This document shows positions 35,750-43,223 of a DNA stretch of 64,000 nucleotides, in pieces. Both the position numbers and the translations under genes were made by a program. How positions within the stretch are numbered: the first letter of the stretch is position 1; each line of letters opens with the position of its first letter. This DNA is from Pseudoruminococcus_B sp937901805 (GTDB lineage: Bacteria; Bacillota; Clostridia; Oscillospirales; Ruminococcaceae): NCBI GenBank assembly GCA_963560245.1, contig CAUWNS010000009.1:1-64000 (forward strand), read 5' to 3'. Under the pieces are notes generated by a model. The model was given only the letters and a program-made list of their open reading frames with translations, did no database searches and was not told the DNA's origin.

Positions 35750-36169
35750 TTAGAAGCCAAGATCCTCCATCGCCTGTTCAATGGTTTCTCCCGTCAACTC
35801 TGCACACATGGCGTCCCAGGTATCTTTGTCCCAGATTTCTGCACGCACTGATGCGCCGATAATCATCACATTTTTATTTAAATGTGCAAATTCCCGCAGG
35901 CTTTGCGGAAGAATAATTCGCCCCTGCTTATCGCATTCCACCTTGGCGGCGGAGGCAAACAAAAAACGCTGAATCGAACGCGCTTTTGAAAGGGGAAGCT
36001 CCCGGATTTTGTTTTCAAGTTTTTCCCATTCTTCCATAGGATAAACAAACAGGCAGCCGTCCAGACCCTTAGTCACAATAAAACTTATCCCCAGGTCTTC
36101 CCGAAGGCGGGAGGGGAAACTTACCCTGCCCTTATCGTCAATCGTATGCTGATATTCTCCGATGAGCAC
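35750..36169 (-). CDS. mraZ: Transcriptional regulator MraZ
   Basis: A 139-residue protein with two SpoVT/AbrB-like repeats: GEYQHTIDDKGRVSFPSRLR and the second around CDKQGRIILPQSLR, each with a DxxGR core. MraZ forms a ring-shaped oligomer that binds spaced repeats before its own gene. The start chosen is GTG 36169, seven bases after GGTGGTG, giving MLIGEYQH as in other MraZ proteins; the TTG at 36190 has no ribosome site. Operator-like repeats lie about 60 bases upstream. Confidence 0.95.
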   Translation of the reverse strand: MLIGEYQHTIDDKGRVSFPSRLREDLGISFIVTKGLDGCLFVYPMEEWEKLENKIRELPLSKARSIQRFLFASAAKVECDKQGRIILPQSLREFAHLNKNVMIIGASVRAEIWDKDTWDAMCAELTGETIEQAMEDLGF

Positions 36170-36225
36170 CGCCTTCACCACCTTGTTCAACTCAAATCAA
36201 AAATGCCGGTTTTATGGGTGTAAAA

Positions 36226-36249
36226 CACCACTTTACACCTTTTTTCACC
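36226..36249 (-). promoter_or_regulatory. Probable MraZ operator: three GGTG boxes at 10-bp spacing
   Basis: GGTG occurs at 36249-36246, 36239-36236 and 36229-36226, exactly one helical turn apart, directly downstream of the -10 box. This matches the repeat architecture known for MraZ binding sites (short G-rich direct repeats about 10 bp apart). Binding would block promoter clearance of the whole cell-wall cluster. Confidence 0.75.
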
Positions 36250-36260
36250 ATTACTGTTTT

Positions 36261-36289
36261 ATTATATCTTGTGATTATGTAAATTGCAA
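36261..36289 (-). promoter_or_regulatory. SigA-type promoter of the division/cell-wall cluster
   Basis: TTGCAA (36289-36284), 17-base spacer, TATAAT (36266-36261), about 90 bases before mraZ. The predicted start near 36254 places the GGTG boxes just inside the transcript. Confidence 0.82.
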
Positions 36290-36488
36290 CCATTTCAGGA
36301 AAGTTTTCAACTTTAAAATCACCGAATTATTCGGTAATTTTTTACAAATAATGCTTTCTGCACCCGTTCAGATTACAGCAAATCCATATCCTTCCTGAAA
36401 CTCTCCATAATTTGTCACCAATCATCACAAAACATCTTCAACCGTACGGTATGGACTATCGTTTTTCTTTATATCCAATGCACTCTGG

Positions 36489-36517
36489 TTTTCATTCTAT
36501 AGACAATATGCTATAAT
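36489..36517 (+). promoter_or_regulatory. Promoter of hypA-hypB (extended -10)
   Basis: TTTTCA (36489-36494), 17-base spacer ending in TGC, TATAAT (36512-36517). About 45 bases of leader precede hypA. Divergent from the cell-wall cluster promoter. Confidence 0.65.
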
Positions 36518-36568
36518 GAAAAAATAAAACATGATTACTCAAAATGTTGGATGGAAGTGGATTGATAC

Positions 36569-36910
36569 ATGCATGAGATGTCCGTTGTTATCAATACCGT
36601 CAACATGGCGGAAGAATACGCACGAAAAAACGGTGCAGAAAAAATCACAAAAATCGTGCTGGAAATAGGGGAATTCAACTCTGTTGTTCCAGAATATATC
36701 CGTTATTTTTTTCCAGATGTTACAGAGGGTACCATGCTGGAAGGCGCTGAACTGGTGATTGAAACAAGTATCGGAATGGCCCGCTGCCGAAACTGCGGAA
36801 CAGAGTATCCCTGGAAAAAATCCGGGTACCGTTGTCCCGTTTGCGGCAGCGAAGAGTGCCGGATCATTTCCGGACGTGACTTTGTGATTAGGGAAATTTC
36901 CGTACAATAG
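36569..36910 (+). CDS. hypA: Hydrogenase/urease nickel incorporation protein HypA
   Basis: A 113-residue nickel metallochaperone. The N-terminal MHE is the nickel site (His2), and the C-terminal zinc domain has two CxxC pairs (CRNCGTEYPW and CPVCGSEEC). It hands Ni to NiFe hydrogenase together with HypB. The start is fixed by the MHE motif. Only a weak ribosome site is visible (GGAAGTGG). It precedes hypB by 47 bases. Confidence 0.95.
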   Translation: MHEMSVVINTVNMAEEYARKNGAEKITKIVLEIGEFNSVVPEYIRYFFPDVTEGTMLEGAELVIETSIGMARCRNCGTEYPWKKSGYRCPVCGSEECRIISGRDFVIREISVQ

Positions 36911-36957
36911 CTTTCACAATATATTACGCTTCATGCGTTTGATAAGGAGTTTGAAAA

Positions 36958-37626
36958 ATGGATTCGATAAAAGTAATTGAAATCAAAAAAAGTGTGATGG
37001 AAAACAATGATGTTCAGGCAGACAAGCTACGCGAAGAGCTCAAGCAGAAGGATACTTTTCTGCTCAACCTGATGTCTGCTCCCGGTTCTGGAAAAACCAG
37101 CTGTGTACTGCGTATCATTGAAAAACTCAAAGATGAGATGAGAATCGGCGTAATGGAAGCAGACATCGATTCTTCTGTGGATGCGGAAAAAGTCGCTGCA
37201 AGCGGGGTAACTGCAATTCAGCTGCATACGGGCGGTATGTGCCATTTGGATGCAGAGATGACCCGTCAGGGAATCGACCATCTGAAAACCGAAGATTTGG
37301 ATTTTGTCATTCTGGAAAACGTGGGCAACCTTGTCTGTCCGGCAGAATTTGACACCGGCGCTTCCAAATGCGCTATGATTCTCAGCGTCCCGGAGGGAGA
37401 CGACAAGCCTCTGAAGTACCCGCTGATGTTCTCCATTGTCGATCTGATCCTCATTAACAAAATCGACTGCCTTGGTTATTTTGACTTCGATGTCAACGCC
37501 GTGCGCGAACGAATTCAAAAACTCAATCCCAACGTTACCGTCTTGGAAGTCAGCGCCAAAACAGGAGAAGGTTTCGACGCTGTCGCCGATTGGATTCGTA
37601 CTACAAGAGAAAACTGGAAACAGTAA
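36958..37626 (+). CDS. hypB: Nickel-insertion GTPase HypB
   Basis: A 222-residue SIMIBI GTPase driving nickel delivery. P-loop MSAPGSGKTS, the EADIDSSVDAEK region, the metal-site motif HTGGMCHLD, and NKID for guanine recognition are present. No His-rich N-terminal nickel store or CxxCGC motif is found. hypC-hypF and hydrogenase genes are not in the window. AAGGAG lies before the ATG; the gene ends in a long bidirectional hairpin shared with spoIVA. Confidence 0.95.
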   Translation: MDSIKVIEIKKSVMENNDVQADKLREELKQKDTFLLNLMSAPGSGKTSCVLRIIEKLKDEMRIGVMEADIDSSVDAEKVAASGVTAIQLHTGGMCHLDAEMTRQGIDHLKTEDLDFVILENVGNLVCPAEFDTGASKCAMILSVPEGDDKPLKYPLMFSIVDLILINKIDCLGYFDFDVNAVRERIQKLNPNVTVLEVSAKTGEGFDAVADWIRTTRENWKQ

Positions 37627-37627
37627 A

Positions 37628-37681
37628 TTATCTAAACAAAAAGAGTACAGGAAAAATCCTGTACTCTTTTTGTTTAGATAA
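37628..37681. terminator. Perfect 25-bp hairpin terminator shared by hypB and spoIVA
   Basis: Arms 37628-37652 and 37657-37681 are perfectly complementary with a 4-base A loop; the stem starts directly after the hypB stop, and the last codon(s) and TAA of spoIVA lie inside the other arm. T-rich sides on both strands make it a bidirectional terminator for the converging genes. Confidence 0.88.
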
Positions 37682-39152
37682 TAATACAGATAAGCCCGCT
37701 GCATCCTTCATTGATAATGCGTTCAATGGTTTCCTGCAATTTGAGCCTTGCATCCGTCGGCATACGGTACAATTTGTTATGCAGGCCCTCATTGACCAAT
37801 TCGTGCAGGGATTTCCCAAAGATATTGGAACTCCAGATTTTCTTCGGATTTTCCTCAAATTCCTGGAGCAGATAGTGCACCAGTTCTTCGGACTGCTTTT
37901 CGCTCCCGACAATAGGGGAAACCTCTGTCGTAATGTCTGCTTTCATCATGTGGATGGACGGCGCACTGGCCTTCAGCCGTACTCCATAGCGCCCGCCCTG
38001 TTTGACAATTTCCGGCTCCTCCAGGGTCAGTTCATCAATCGTCGGCATAACGATGCCGTATCCGGTGGCGGCAACCTCGTCCAGGGCGTCGCGCACCCGC
38101 TCATATTCCCTCTTTATCTGCGCCAATTCCACCATCAGCGGCATCAGGCCTTCCTCCGAATCAATGGTAAGCCCGGTGGCCTCCCCTAAAATCTGATAGA
38201 ACAGTTCCTGCGGCAATGTCAGATTCACCTTTGCACTGCCTTTGCCGAGATCAATGGAAGTTACTGTGGAATGTTTGACAAATTCGCAGCCTTCAACCTG
38301 TTCCAGCATTCCAGCTACCTCGCTGATATGGCGGATATTAGCAGCCGGCTCCACAATCGAGCGGTAAATCGCCTGTTTGAGCCAGTGATCTTTTTTCAGA
38401 GAGACGACCCAACGCGGCATCTCCACACTGATTTCCTTAACCGGGAACTCATAGAGTACACTGGTTAAAATCTGTTTGATATCCGCTTCGGTCAAATCCA
38501 GACAGCTGACCGCAAGGACGGGGACGCCGTACCGCTGCTGAAGCTCCCCCGCCAGTTCCTGGGCAGGCGCCGACTGCGGGTACATACAGTTGAGGAGGAC
38601 GACAAACGGCTTGTTGATCTCTTTGAGTTCTGTGATTACCCGCTCTTCCGCTTCCTCATACTCCTCCCTGGGGATATCACTGATACTTCCATCCGTAGTC
38701 ACTACCAGACCAATGGTGGAATGTTCGGTAATCACCTTCTGTGTCCCGATTTCCGCAGCCATGTTAAACGGGATCTCTTTGTCAAACCACGGGGTCATCA
38801 CCATACGAGGAGTATCGTTTTCCACATAGCCCAGAGAACTGGGGACGATGTATCCAACGCAGTCAATCATACGCACATTGACGCTTGCCGTGCCGTCCAG
38901 GGAAACTTCCACCGCTTCTTCCGGGATAAATTTCGGCTCGGTTGTCATGATGGTTTTACCGGCGGCGGACTGCGGCATCTCGTCGACAGCTCTTTCCCGT
39001 TTAAAATCGCTTGGGATATTGGGGAGTACCAGCGTCTCCATAAATTTTTTAATAAAAGTGGATTTCCCCGTTCTCACGGGGCCTACCACACCGATATAGA
39101 CATCGCCGCCAGTCCGTTTTGCGATATCCTGATAAATATTCCGTTTTTCCAT
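37674..39152 (-). CDS. spoIVA: Spore coat morphogenetic ATPase SpoIVA
   Basis: A 492-residue SpoIVA, the coat basement-layer ATPase that polymerises on the forespore. The N-terminal GTPase-like fold has Walker A GPVRTGKSTF; the MIDCVGYIVPSSLGY stretch and the hydrophobic C-terminal end GCSGLICIII, needed for membrane targeting in Bacillus, are conserved. GGGGG lies before the ATG. It follows sipL by 51 bases, so both are probably one mother-cell transcript. Confidence 0.98.
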   Translation of the reverse strand: MEKRNIYQDIAKRTGGDVYIGVVGPVRTGKSTFIKKFMETLVLPNIPSDFKRERAVDEMPQSAAGKTIMTTEPKFIPEEAVEVSLDGTASVNVRMIDCVGYIVPSSLGYVENDTPRMVMTPWFDKEIPFNMAAEIGTQKVITEHSTIGLVVTTDGSISDIPREEYEEAEERVITELKEINKPFVVLLNCMYPQSAPAQELAGELQQRYGVPVLAVSCLDLTEADIKQILTSVLYEFPVKEISVEMPRWVVSLKKDHWLKQAIYRSIVEPAANIRHISEVAGMLEQVEGCEFVKHSTVTSIDLGKGSAKVNLTLPQELFYQILGEATGLTIDSEEGLMPLMVELAQIKREYERVRDALDEVAATGYGIVMPTIDELTLEEPEIVKQGGRYGVRLKASAPSIHMMKADITTEVSPIVGSEKQSEELVHYLLQEFEENPKKIWSSNIFGKSLHELVNEGLHNKLYRMPTDARLKLQETIERIINEGCSGLICIII

Positions 39153-39203
39153 GTTTTGTGTTTGCCCCCTTACCTCAAATTCTGTTTTCTCATAGGGATA
39201 TCT

Positions 39204-40739
39204 TTATTCCGTGACAATTGGGATCAGGAGCATTCCCCGTTTTTCAACCACGTCTCCCACAAGATCATTTTCACTCATCACCTGCTCGACAGAGGTATTA
39301 TACCGTTTGGCGATCTCCCAAATCTGTTCTCCTTCGTCTGCATAATAGATTGTCAATGCTATATCCTTATCCCGCACTTTTGGTTTCTCTTCATTGACAG
39401 TAATATTTGTGACAATCGATTCCCGCACTTTCGTTACTGCTTCCCCGCTCAAACAGCATTCTACAGAAACGGCAGCGCTTTCGCCCTCCAAAGAGGCCTG
39501 TAAGGAAACCAACTGCAGATGTGGAGAATATTCCAAAGTCATCGGGGAATTGGACAGGGTTCTTTCATGGTCGAATTCATCTTTCGCCGTAATACAGAGC
39601 AGATTATGTTCTGCGTCATAGGCAAGCATCGCAATATCCAATTGAATGCGGCAGATCGCTTTTCCCTGTGTAATCTGCGTGGAAATAATCTTCATCTCAC
39701 AGAATGTATCACACAGGGATTCCATTGCCTGAGGCAGATTTAACTCGCTTTTATGGGTAAAGCTCTCCTGTTCGCGGGTTACAACATGCTCAAAATCCAC
39801 CTGTTTTTGTTCGTAATCCGATTCATAGAGAGTGGAAAACACGTCGCACACGGAAAGGATCTCCTCTTCCCTGCGTACTTTCGCAATCACGCAGAGTTCA
39901 CAATCCAATGTCAATGCCGTATTTTCTTCAAATTCCTGATGCGGCGCCATTTCGCAGGAAGTCACTGTCAGAGAAATATCGCAGCTGCATCCCTCATCCA
40001 CACCCTCGACGTCCAGTATCTGGCTAAAGGGCAGCATCTGATCTACTGTGCACAGGGCTTTGCTCTCCTTATCGCACAAATAGAGGATATGGAGATACAA
40101 CTCCCCTTTTAAAATAATTTTTCCTGCAATCAATTTACAATCGCTTGCCTGAGCGCGAGCCGTCACTTTCAGAATGCTGAAGACAGGAGGATTTCCTTCC
40201 GGAAGTTCCATATCCTCGTGGATACTCAGTTCCCTTTGTACACAGGAACACAGGCGGCTGACTGGAAACACCCGTTTTTTCAGCTGAATGCCCGCCCCCT
40301 GCGCATCCCCAGTCAACTCACAGGAGAGCCGGTTGATTGCCTGTATTTTCAGAACAACCGCTCCACGGATGTCTAATCTACGCTGACTGACTGCCCTGCA
40401 ATTGACATAGCTGACTGATGGGCAGACGAGAATATCCGCATCCGGCATCACACGGCCAAGCTCTACTACTTTGGAAAATGGGCACCGATAGACTGCGTAT
40501 CTTGGTTCTTCCTCTGGCGCAACATACAGAACCTCCGCCACTGCGGTTCCCTCGATGGAAAGACTTGTACCGCTTAGTGTTTTGGATATGACGCGGGGTG
40601 TAATGCTGCATTTCAGGATTCTGACAATATCCGGCAGGTAATCAGGCAGTACAAAATCGCATTCTATGGACTGCTCTGCCGCCCCATCGTATACCATTTC
40701 GTTTATTGAAGCAGTTTCCTGTGTGACTCTTAGCTCCAT
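39204..40739 (-). CDS. sipL: SipL-like SpoIVA-interacting protein (DUF3794 + LysM)
   Basis: A 511-residue protein with DUF3794 (SPOCS) repeats: one at about 30-130 (IECDFVLPDYLPDIVRILKC) and further copies in the middle, ending in a LysM domain (about 465-508, DEGEQIWEIAKRYNTSVEQV). C. difficile SipL has the same order and length; its LysM domain binds SpoIVA and both are needed for coat attachment to the forespore. Adjacency to spoIVA supports the same pair here. No signal peptide, as expected for a mother-cell cytosolic protein. A GGAGGA site precedes the ATG. Confidence 0.9.
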   Translation of the reverse strand: MELRVTQETASINEMVYDGAAEQSIECDFVLPDYLPDIVRILKCSITPRVISKTLSGTSLSIEGTAVAEVLYVAPEEEPRYAVYRCPFSKVVELGRVMPDADILVCPSVSYVNCRAVSQRRLDIRGAVVLKIQAINRLSCELTGDAQGAGIQLKKRVFPVSRLCSCVQRELSIHEDMELPEGNPPVFSILKVTARAQASDCKLIAGKIILKGELYLHILYLCDKESKALCTVDQMLPFSQILDVEGVDEGCSCDISLTVTSCEMAPHQEFEENTALTLDCELCVIAKVRREEEILSVCDVFSTLYESDYEQKQVDFEHVVTREQESFTHKSELNLPQAMESLCDTFCEMKIISTQITQGKAICRIQLDIAMLAYDAEHNLLCITAKDEFDHERTLSNSPMTLEYSPHLQLVSLQASLEGESAAVSVECCLSGEAVTKVRESIVTNITVNEEKPKVRDKDIALTIYYADEGEQIWEIAKRYNTSVEQVMSENDLVGDVVEKRGMLLIPIVTE

Positions 40740-40771
40740 AAGGATTTCCTCCCCTTTTTATTTTCTGTTTT

Positions 40772-40800
40772 ACTATATTCGGCTCCGTAGGGCATTATGA
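40772..40800 (-). promoter_or_regulatory. Candidate SigE-type promoter of sipL-spoIVA
   Basis: TCATAAT (40800-40794), 14-base spacer, AATATAGT (40779-40772), resembling SigE boxes (TCATATT and CATACAAT) with two or three mismatches, about 35 bases before sipL. Spacer length fits SigE and no SigA promoter is visible. Weak evidence. Confidence 0.35.
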
Positions 40801-40879
40801 CAGCCTGTTTGATTTCATCGGGAGTTTTTCTAAGAATCCCTCTCACTGCAGATTGCTCCAAAAAAGTAGGCCCACTATA

Positions 40880-40917
40880 CAAAAAAGCAGGTCCACAGCG
40901 TTTCACTGTGGACCTGC
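40880..40917 (-). terminator. Intrinsic terminator after the EF-G-like gene
   Basis: Perfect 12-bp stem GCAGGTCCACAG/CTGTGGACCTGC with a 7-base loop and a T run on the minus strand, 15 bases past the stop. Confidence 0.9.
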
Positions 40918-40931
40918 CTGAAAAACAGAAA

Positions 40932-43004
40932 CTATTCCTGTGTGTCTTCTTTTGCCGCTTCAATAATAGCAGCTTCCAGATTGGAAGGAACCTGTTCATA
41001 ACGGACAAAATTCAACTCAAAGCTTCCGCGTCCCTGCGTTGCAGAACGCAGATAAGTGGTAAAGTCATGCATCTGAGCCATAGGAACCTCTGCAACGATT
41101 TCCTGTACCCCATCGGATACGGGGTTCATCCCAAGGACACGGCCACGGCGCTTGGTAACCTCTCCCATCAAATCGCCGGTATTGGCGTCTGGAATGACGG
41201 CATGGAGTTCCCCAATCGGTTCCAGAAGAACCGGGGACGCTTCTGCCAATCCCGCTTTATAGGCCAGGGAAGCCGCCGTTTTGAATGCCATTTCAGAGGA
41301 ATCCACCGGATGGTAAGATCCATCTACCAAAGTCGCTTTCAAGCCGACCACCGGATACCCTGCCAGAACACCCTTCTGGGCGGAATCCCGCAGACCTTTT
41401 TCCACTGCTGGGAAGAAGTTGCGCGGGACGGCGCCGCCAAAGACATTTTCTGCAAAAACAAGATCTTCACTGTCGCATGGTTCAAATTCAATCCAAACAT
41501 CGCCGAACTGCCCATGGCCGCCAGTCTGTTTCTTATGTTTCCCCTGTACTTTGACTTTTTTTCGAATTGTCTCCCGGTACGCCACTTTCGGCGGTTCCAA
41601 ATCCATATCCACACCGAATTTATCACGCAGCTTGCTCATAGCGACTTCCAAATGCTGCTCGCCTAAACCGGAGAGAATCTGCTGATGGGTTTCCTGGTTG
41701 ATTTCAAAGGAAAGGGTTGGATCTTCTTCGATCAATTTTGCAAGGCCCTGGGCAATTTTTGCCTCGTCCCCTTTGGCTTTCGGACGGATTGCCATGGAAT
41801 AGCAGGGCTTCGGGAAACCAATCCCTTCAAAGGTAAGCTTACGTTTTGGATCGCAGAGGGTATCCCCCGTCAAAGTAGAAGCAAGCTTTGTAATTGCACA
41901 GATATCGCCCGCACCAACACCGGAAGCATCCTCCTGTTTCTTGCCGCGCAGGAAAACGAGTTTCCCCATTCTTTCCGGCTGACCGGTACGCATGTTAAAC
42001 AGCGGAGTATCCGATTTCAATGTGCCGGTGACCACTTTCACATAGGAAATCTTTCCGACAAAGGGATCTGCCACCGTCTTGAACACATAAGAAGAAAACG
42101 GCTCCGCTGCATTGCATTCCACCGCAATGGTCTCTCCATTTTCATCAGAGGCAAACTCCGCGCTCGCCTCGCTGGCATTTGGGAGCAGTTCATCCATTAA
42201 ATCCAGAAGCATATCGACTGCTGCCAAAGTCAGGGCAGAGCCGCAGATGACGGGGGTAATATTGCCATTTTTGACGCCGACGCGGATTCCCTGGATCATT
42301 TCTTCCCTGGTAAACTGTTCGCCGGAGAAATATTTTTCAAACAATTCCTCGTCTGATTCCGCAACCGCTTCACTGATGGCGGCAATCAGCCCATCCAGGC
42401 GGTGTCCCGTATCCGGCATGGAAACCTCGGTTGCTTTCCCCTGTTCATCGTATTGGTAAGCCTTCATATCAATCAAATTGATGTAGCAGACGACTTTCCG
42501 ATCTTCTACATAGGGGACGACCAGCGGACAGACTGTCGGCCCAAATGCGGTTTTCAACTCCTCGAGTACTTTATAAAAATCTGCGCTTTCTCGATCCAGT
42601 TTGGATACATAGAACATATGGGCTTTTGCACTTTTTGTCGCCAATTCATAGGCTTTTTCCGTGCCGACAGAGACGCCGGATTTTCCAGACACACAGATAA
42701 GCACGCTTTCCGCCGGACGTGTCCCTTCCCGGAAGCCGCCCTCAAAATCAAACAGTCCCGGGGTATCAATCAAGTTGATCTTTGTATTTTTATATTCCAC
42801 AGGCGCCACCGCGGTCGAAACAGAAGAGACTCTCCGAATTTCCTCTGCGTCAAAATCACAGACGGTATTTCCCTCCGAAGTTTTACCAAGCCTGTCGGTC
42901 GCGCCGCTTATAAACAGCAGCGCCTCTGCCAAAGAGGTCTTTCCTGCATTGCCATGCCCTGCAAGTGCGACGTTTTTGATGTTTTGCGAAGTGTACTGTT
43001 TCAT
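40932..43004 (-). CDS. EF-G-like translational GTPase (EF-G paralogue)
   Basis: A 690-residue five-domain GTPase of the EF-G superfamily. G1 is GHGNAGKTSL, G3 is DTPG and domains II to V follow (domain IV with QTGGHGQFGDVWIEF). The guanine-recognition motif is SKLD, not the NKxD of canonical EF-G, and the gene is monocistronic and not in an rpsL-rpsG-tuf operon, so it is a paralogue (EF-G-like group), not the main EF-G. Its role in Firmicutes is not settled; ribosome recycling, rescue or a stress function are all open. GGGGAG precedes the ATG. Confidence 0.93.
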   Translation of the reverse strand: MKQYTSQNIKNVALAGHGNAGKTSLAEALLFISGATDRLGKTSEGNTVCDFDAEEIRRVSSVSTAVAPVEYKNTKINLIDTPGLFDFEGGFREGTRPAESVLICVSGKSGVSVGTEKAYELATKSAKAHMFYVSKLDRESADFYKVLEELKTAFGPTVCPLVVPYVEDRKVVCYINLIDMKAYQYDEQGKATEVSMPDTGHRLDGLIAAISEAVAESDEELFEKYFSGEQFTREEMIQGIRVGVKNGNITPVICGSALTLAAVDMLLDLMDELLPNASEASAEFASDENGETIAVECNAAEPFSSYVFKTVADPFVGKISYVKVVTGTLKSDTPLFNMRTGQPERMGKLVFLRGKKQEDASGVGAGDICAITKLASTLTGDTLCDPKRKLTFEGIGFPKPCYSMAIRPKAKGDEAKIAQGLAKLIEEDPTLSFEINQETHQQILSGLGEQHLEVAMSKLRDKFGVDMDLEPPKVAYRETIRKKVKVQGKHKKQTGGHGQFGDVWIEFEPCDSEDLVFAENVFGGAVPRNFFPAVEKGLRDSAQKGVLAGYPVVGLKATLVDGSYHPVDSSEMAFKTAASLAYKAGLAEASPVLLEPIGELHAVIPDANTGDLMGEVTKRRGRVLGMNPVSDGVQEIVAEVPMAQMHDFTTYLRSATQGRGSFELNFVRYEQVPSNLEAAIIEAAKEDTQE

Positions 43005-43103
43005 CGTAATCTCCCCTTTCAGCCTGTAGCTGATTAAATTTTCAAAATTGGCTTAGGCAATCATTGTATAAATTATCTAATGAAGCCTTCACTTCTGTTA
43101 ATG

Positions 43104-43132
43104 ATTATATCCTAAGTTCACATACAAATCAA
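43104..43132 (-). promoter_or_regulatory. SigA-type promoter of the EF-G-like gene
   Basis: TTGATT (43132-43127), 17-base spacer, TATAAT (43109-43104), about 100 bases upstream of the start codon. Confidence 0.75.
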
Positions 43133-43153
43133 CCATCAAAGCATAAAACAGGC

Positions 43154-43196
43154 AAAAAAAGGCCTTTCGCATGATAAAATTCCTGCGAAAGGCTTT
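43154..43196 (-). terminator. Intrinsic terminator after the P-type-ATPase-like gene
   Basis: GCCTTTCGCA/TGCGAAAGGC stem with a long AT-rich loop followed by seven T on the minus strand; 28 bases past the stop at 43224 and next to the EF-G-like promoter. Confidence 0.85.
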
Positions 43197-43223
43197 GTGT
43201 ATTTTTCATAAATGTGTGGAAAA

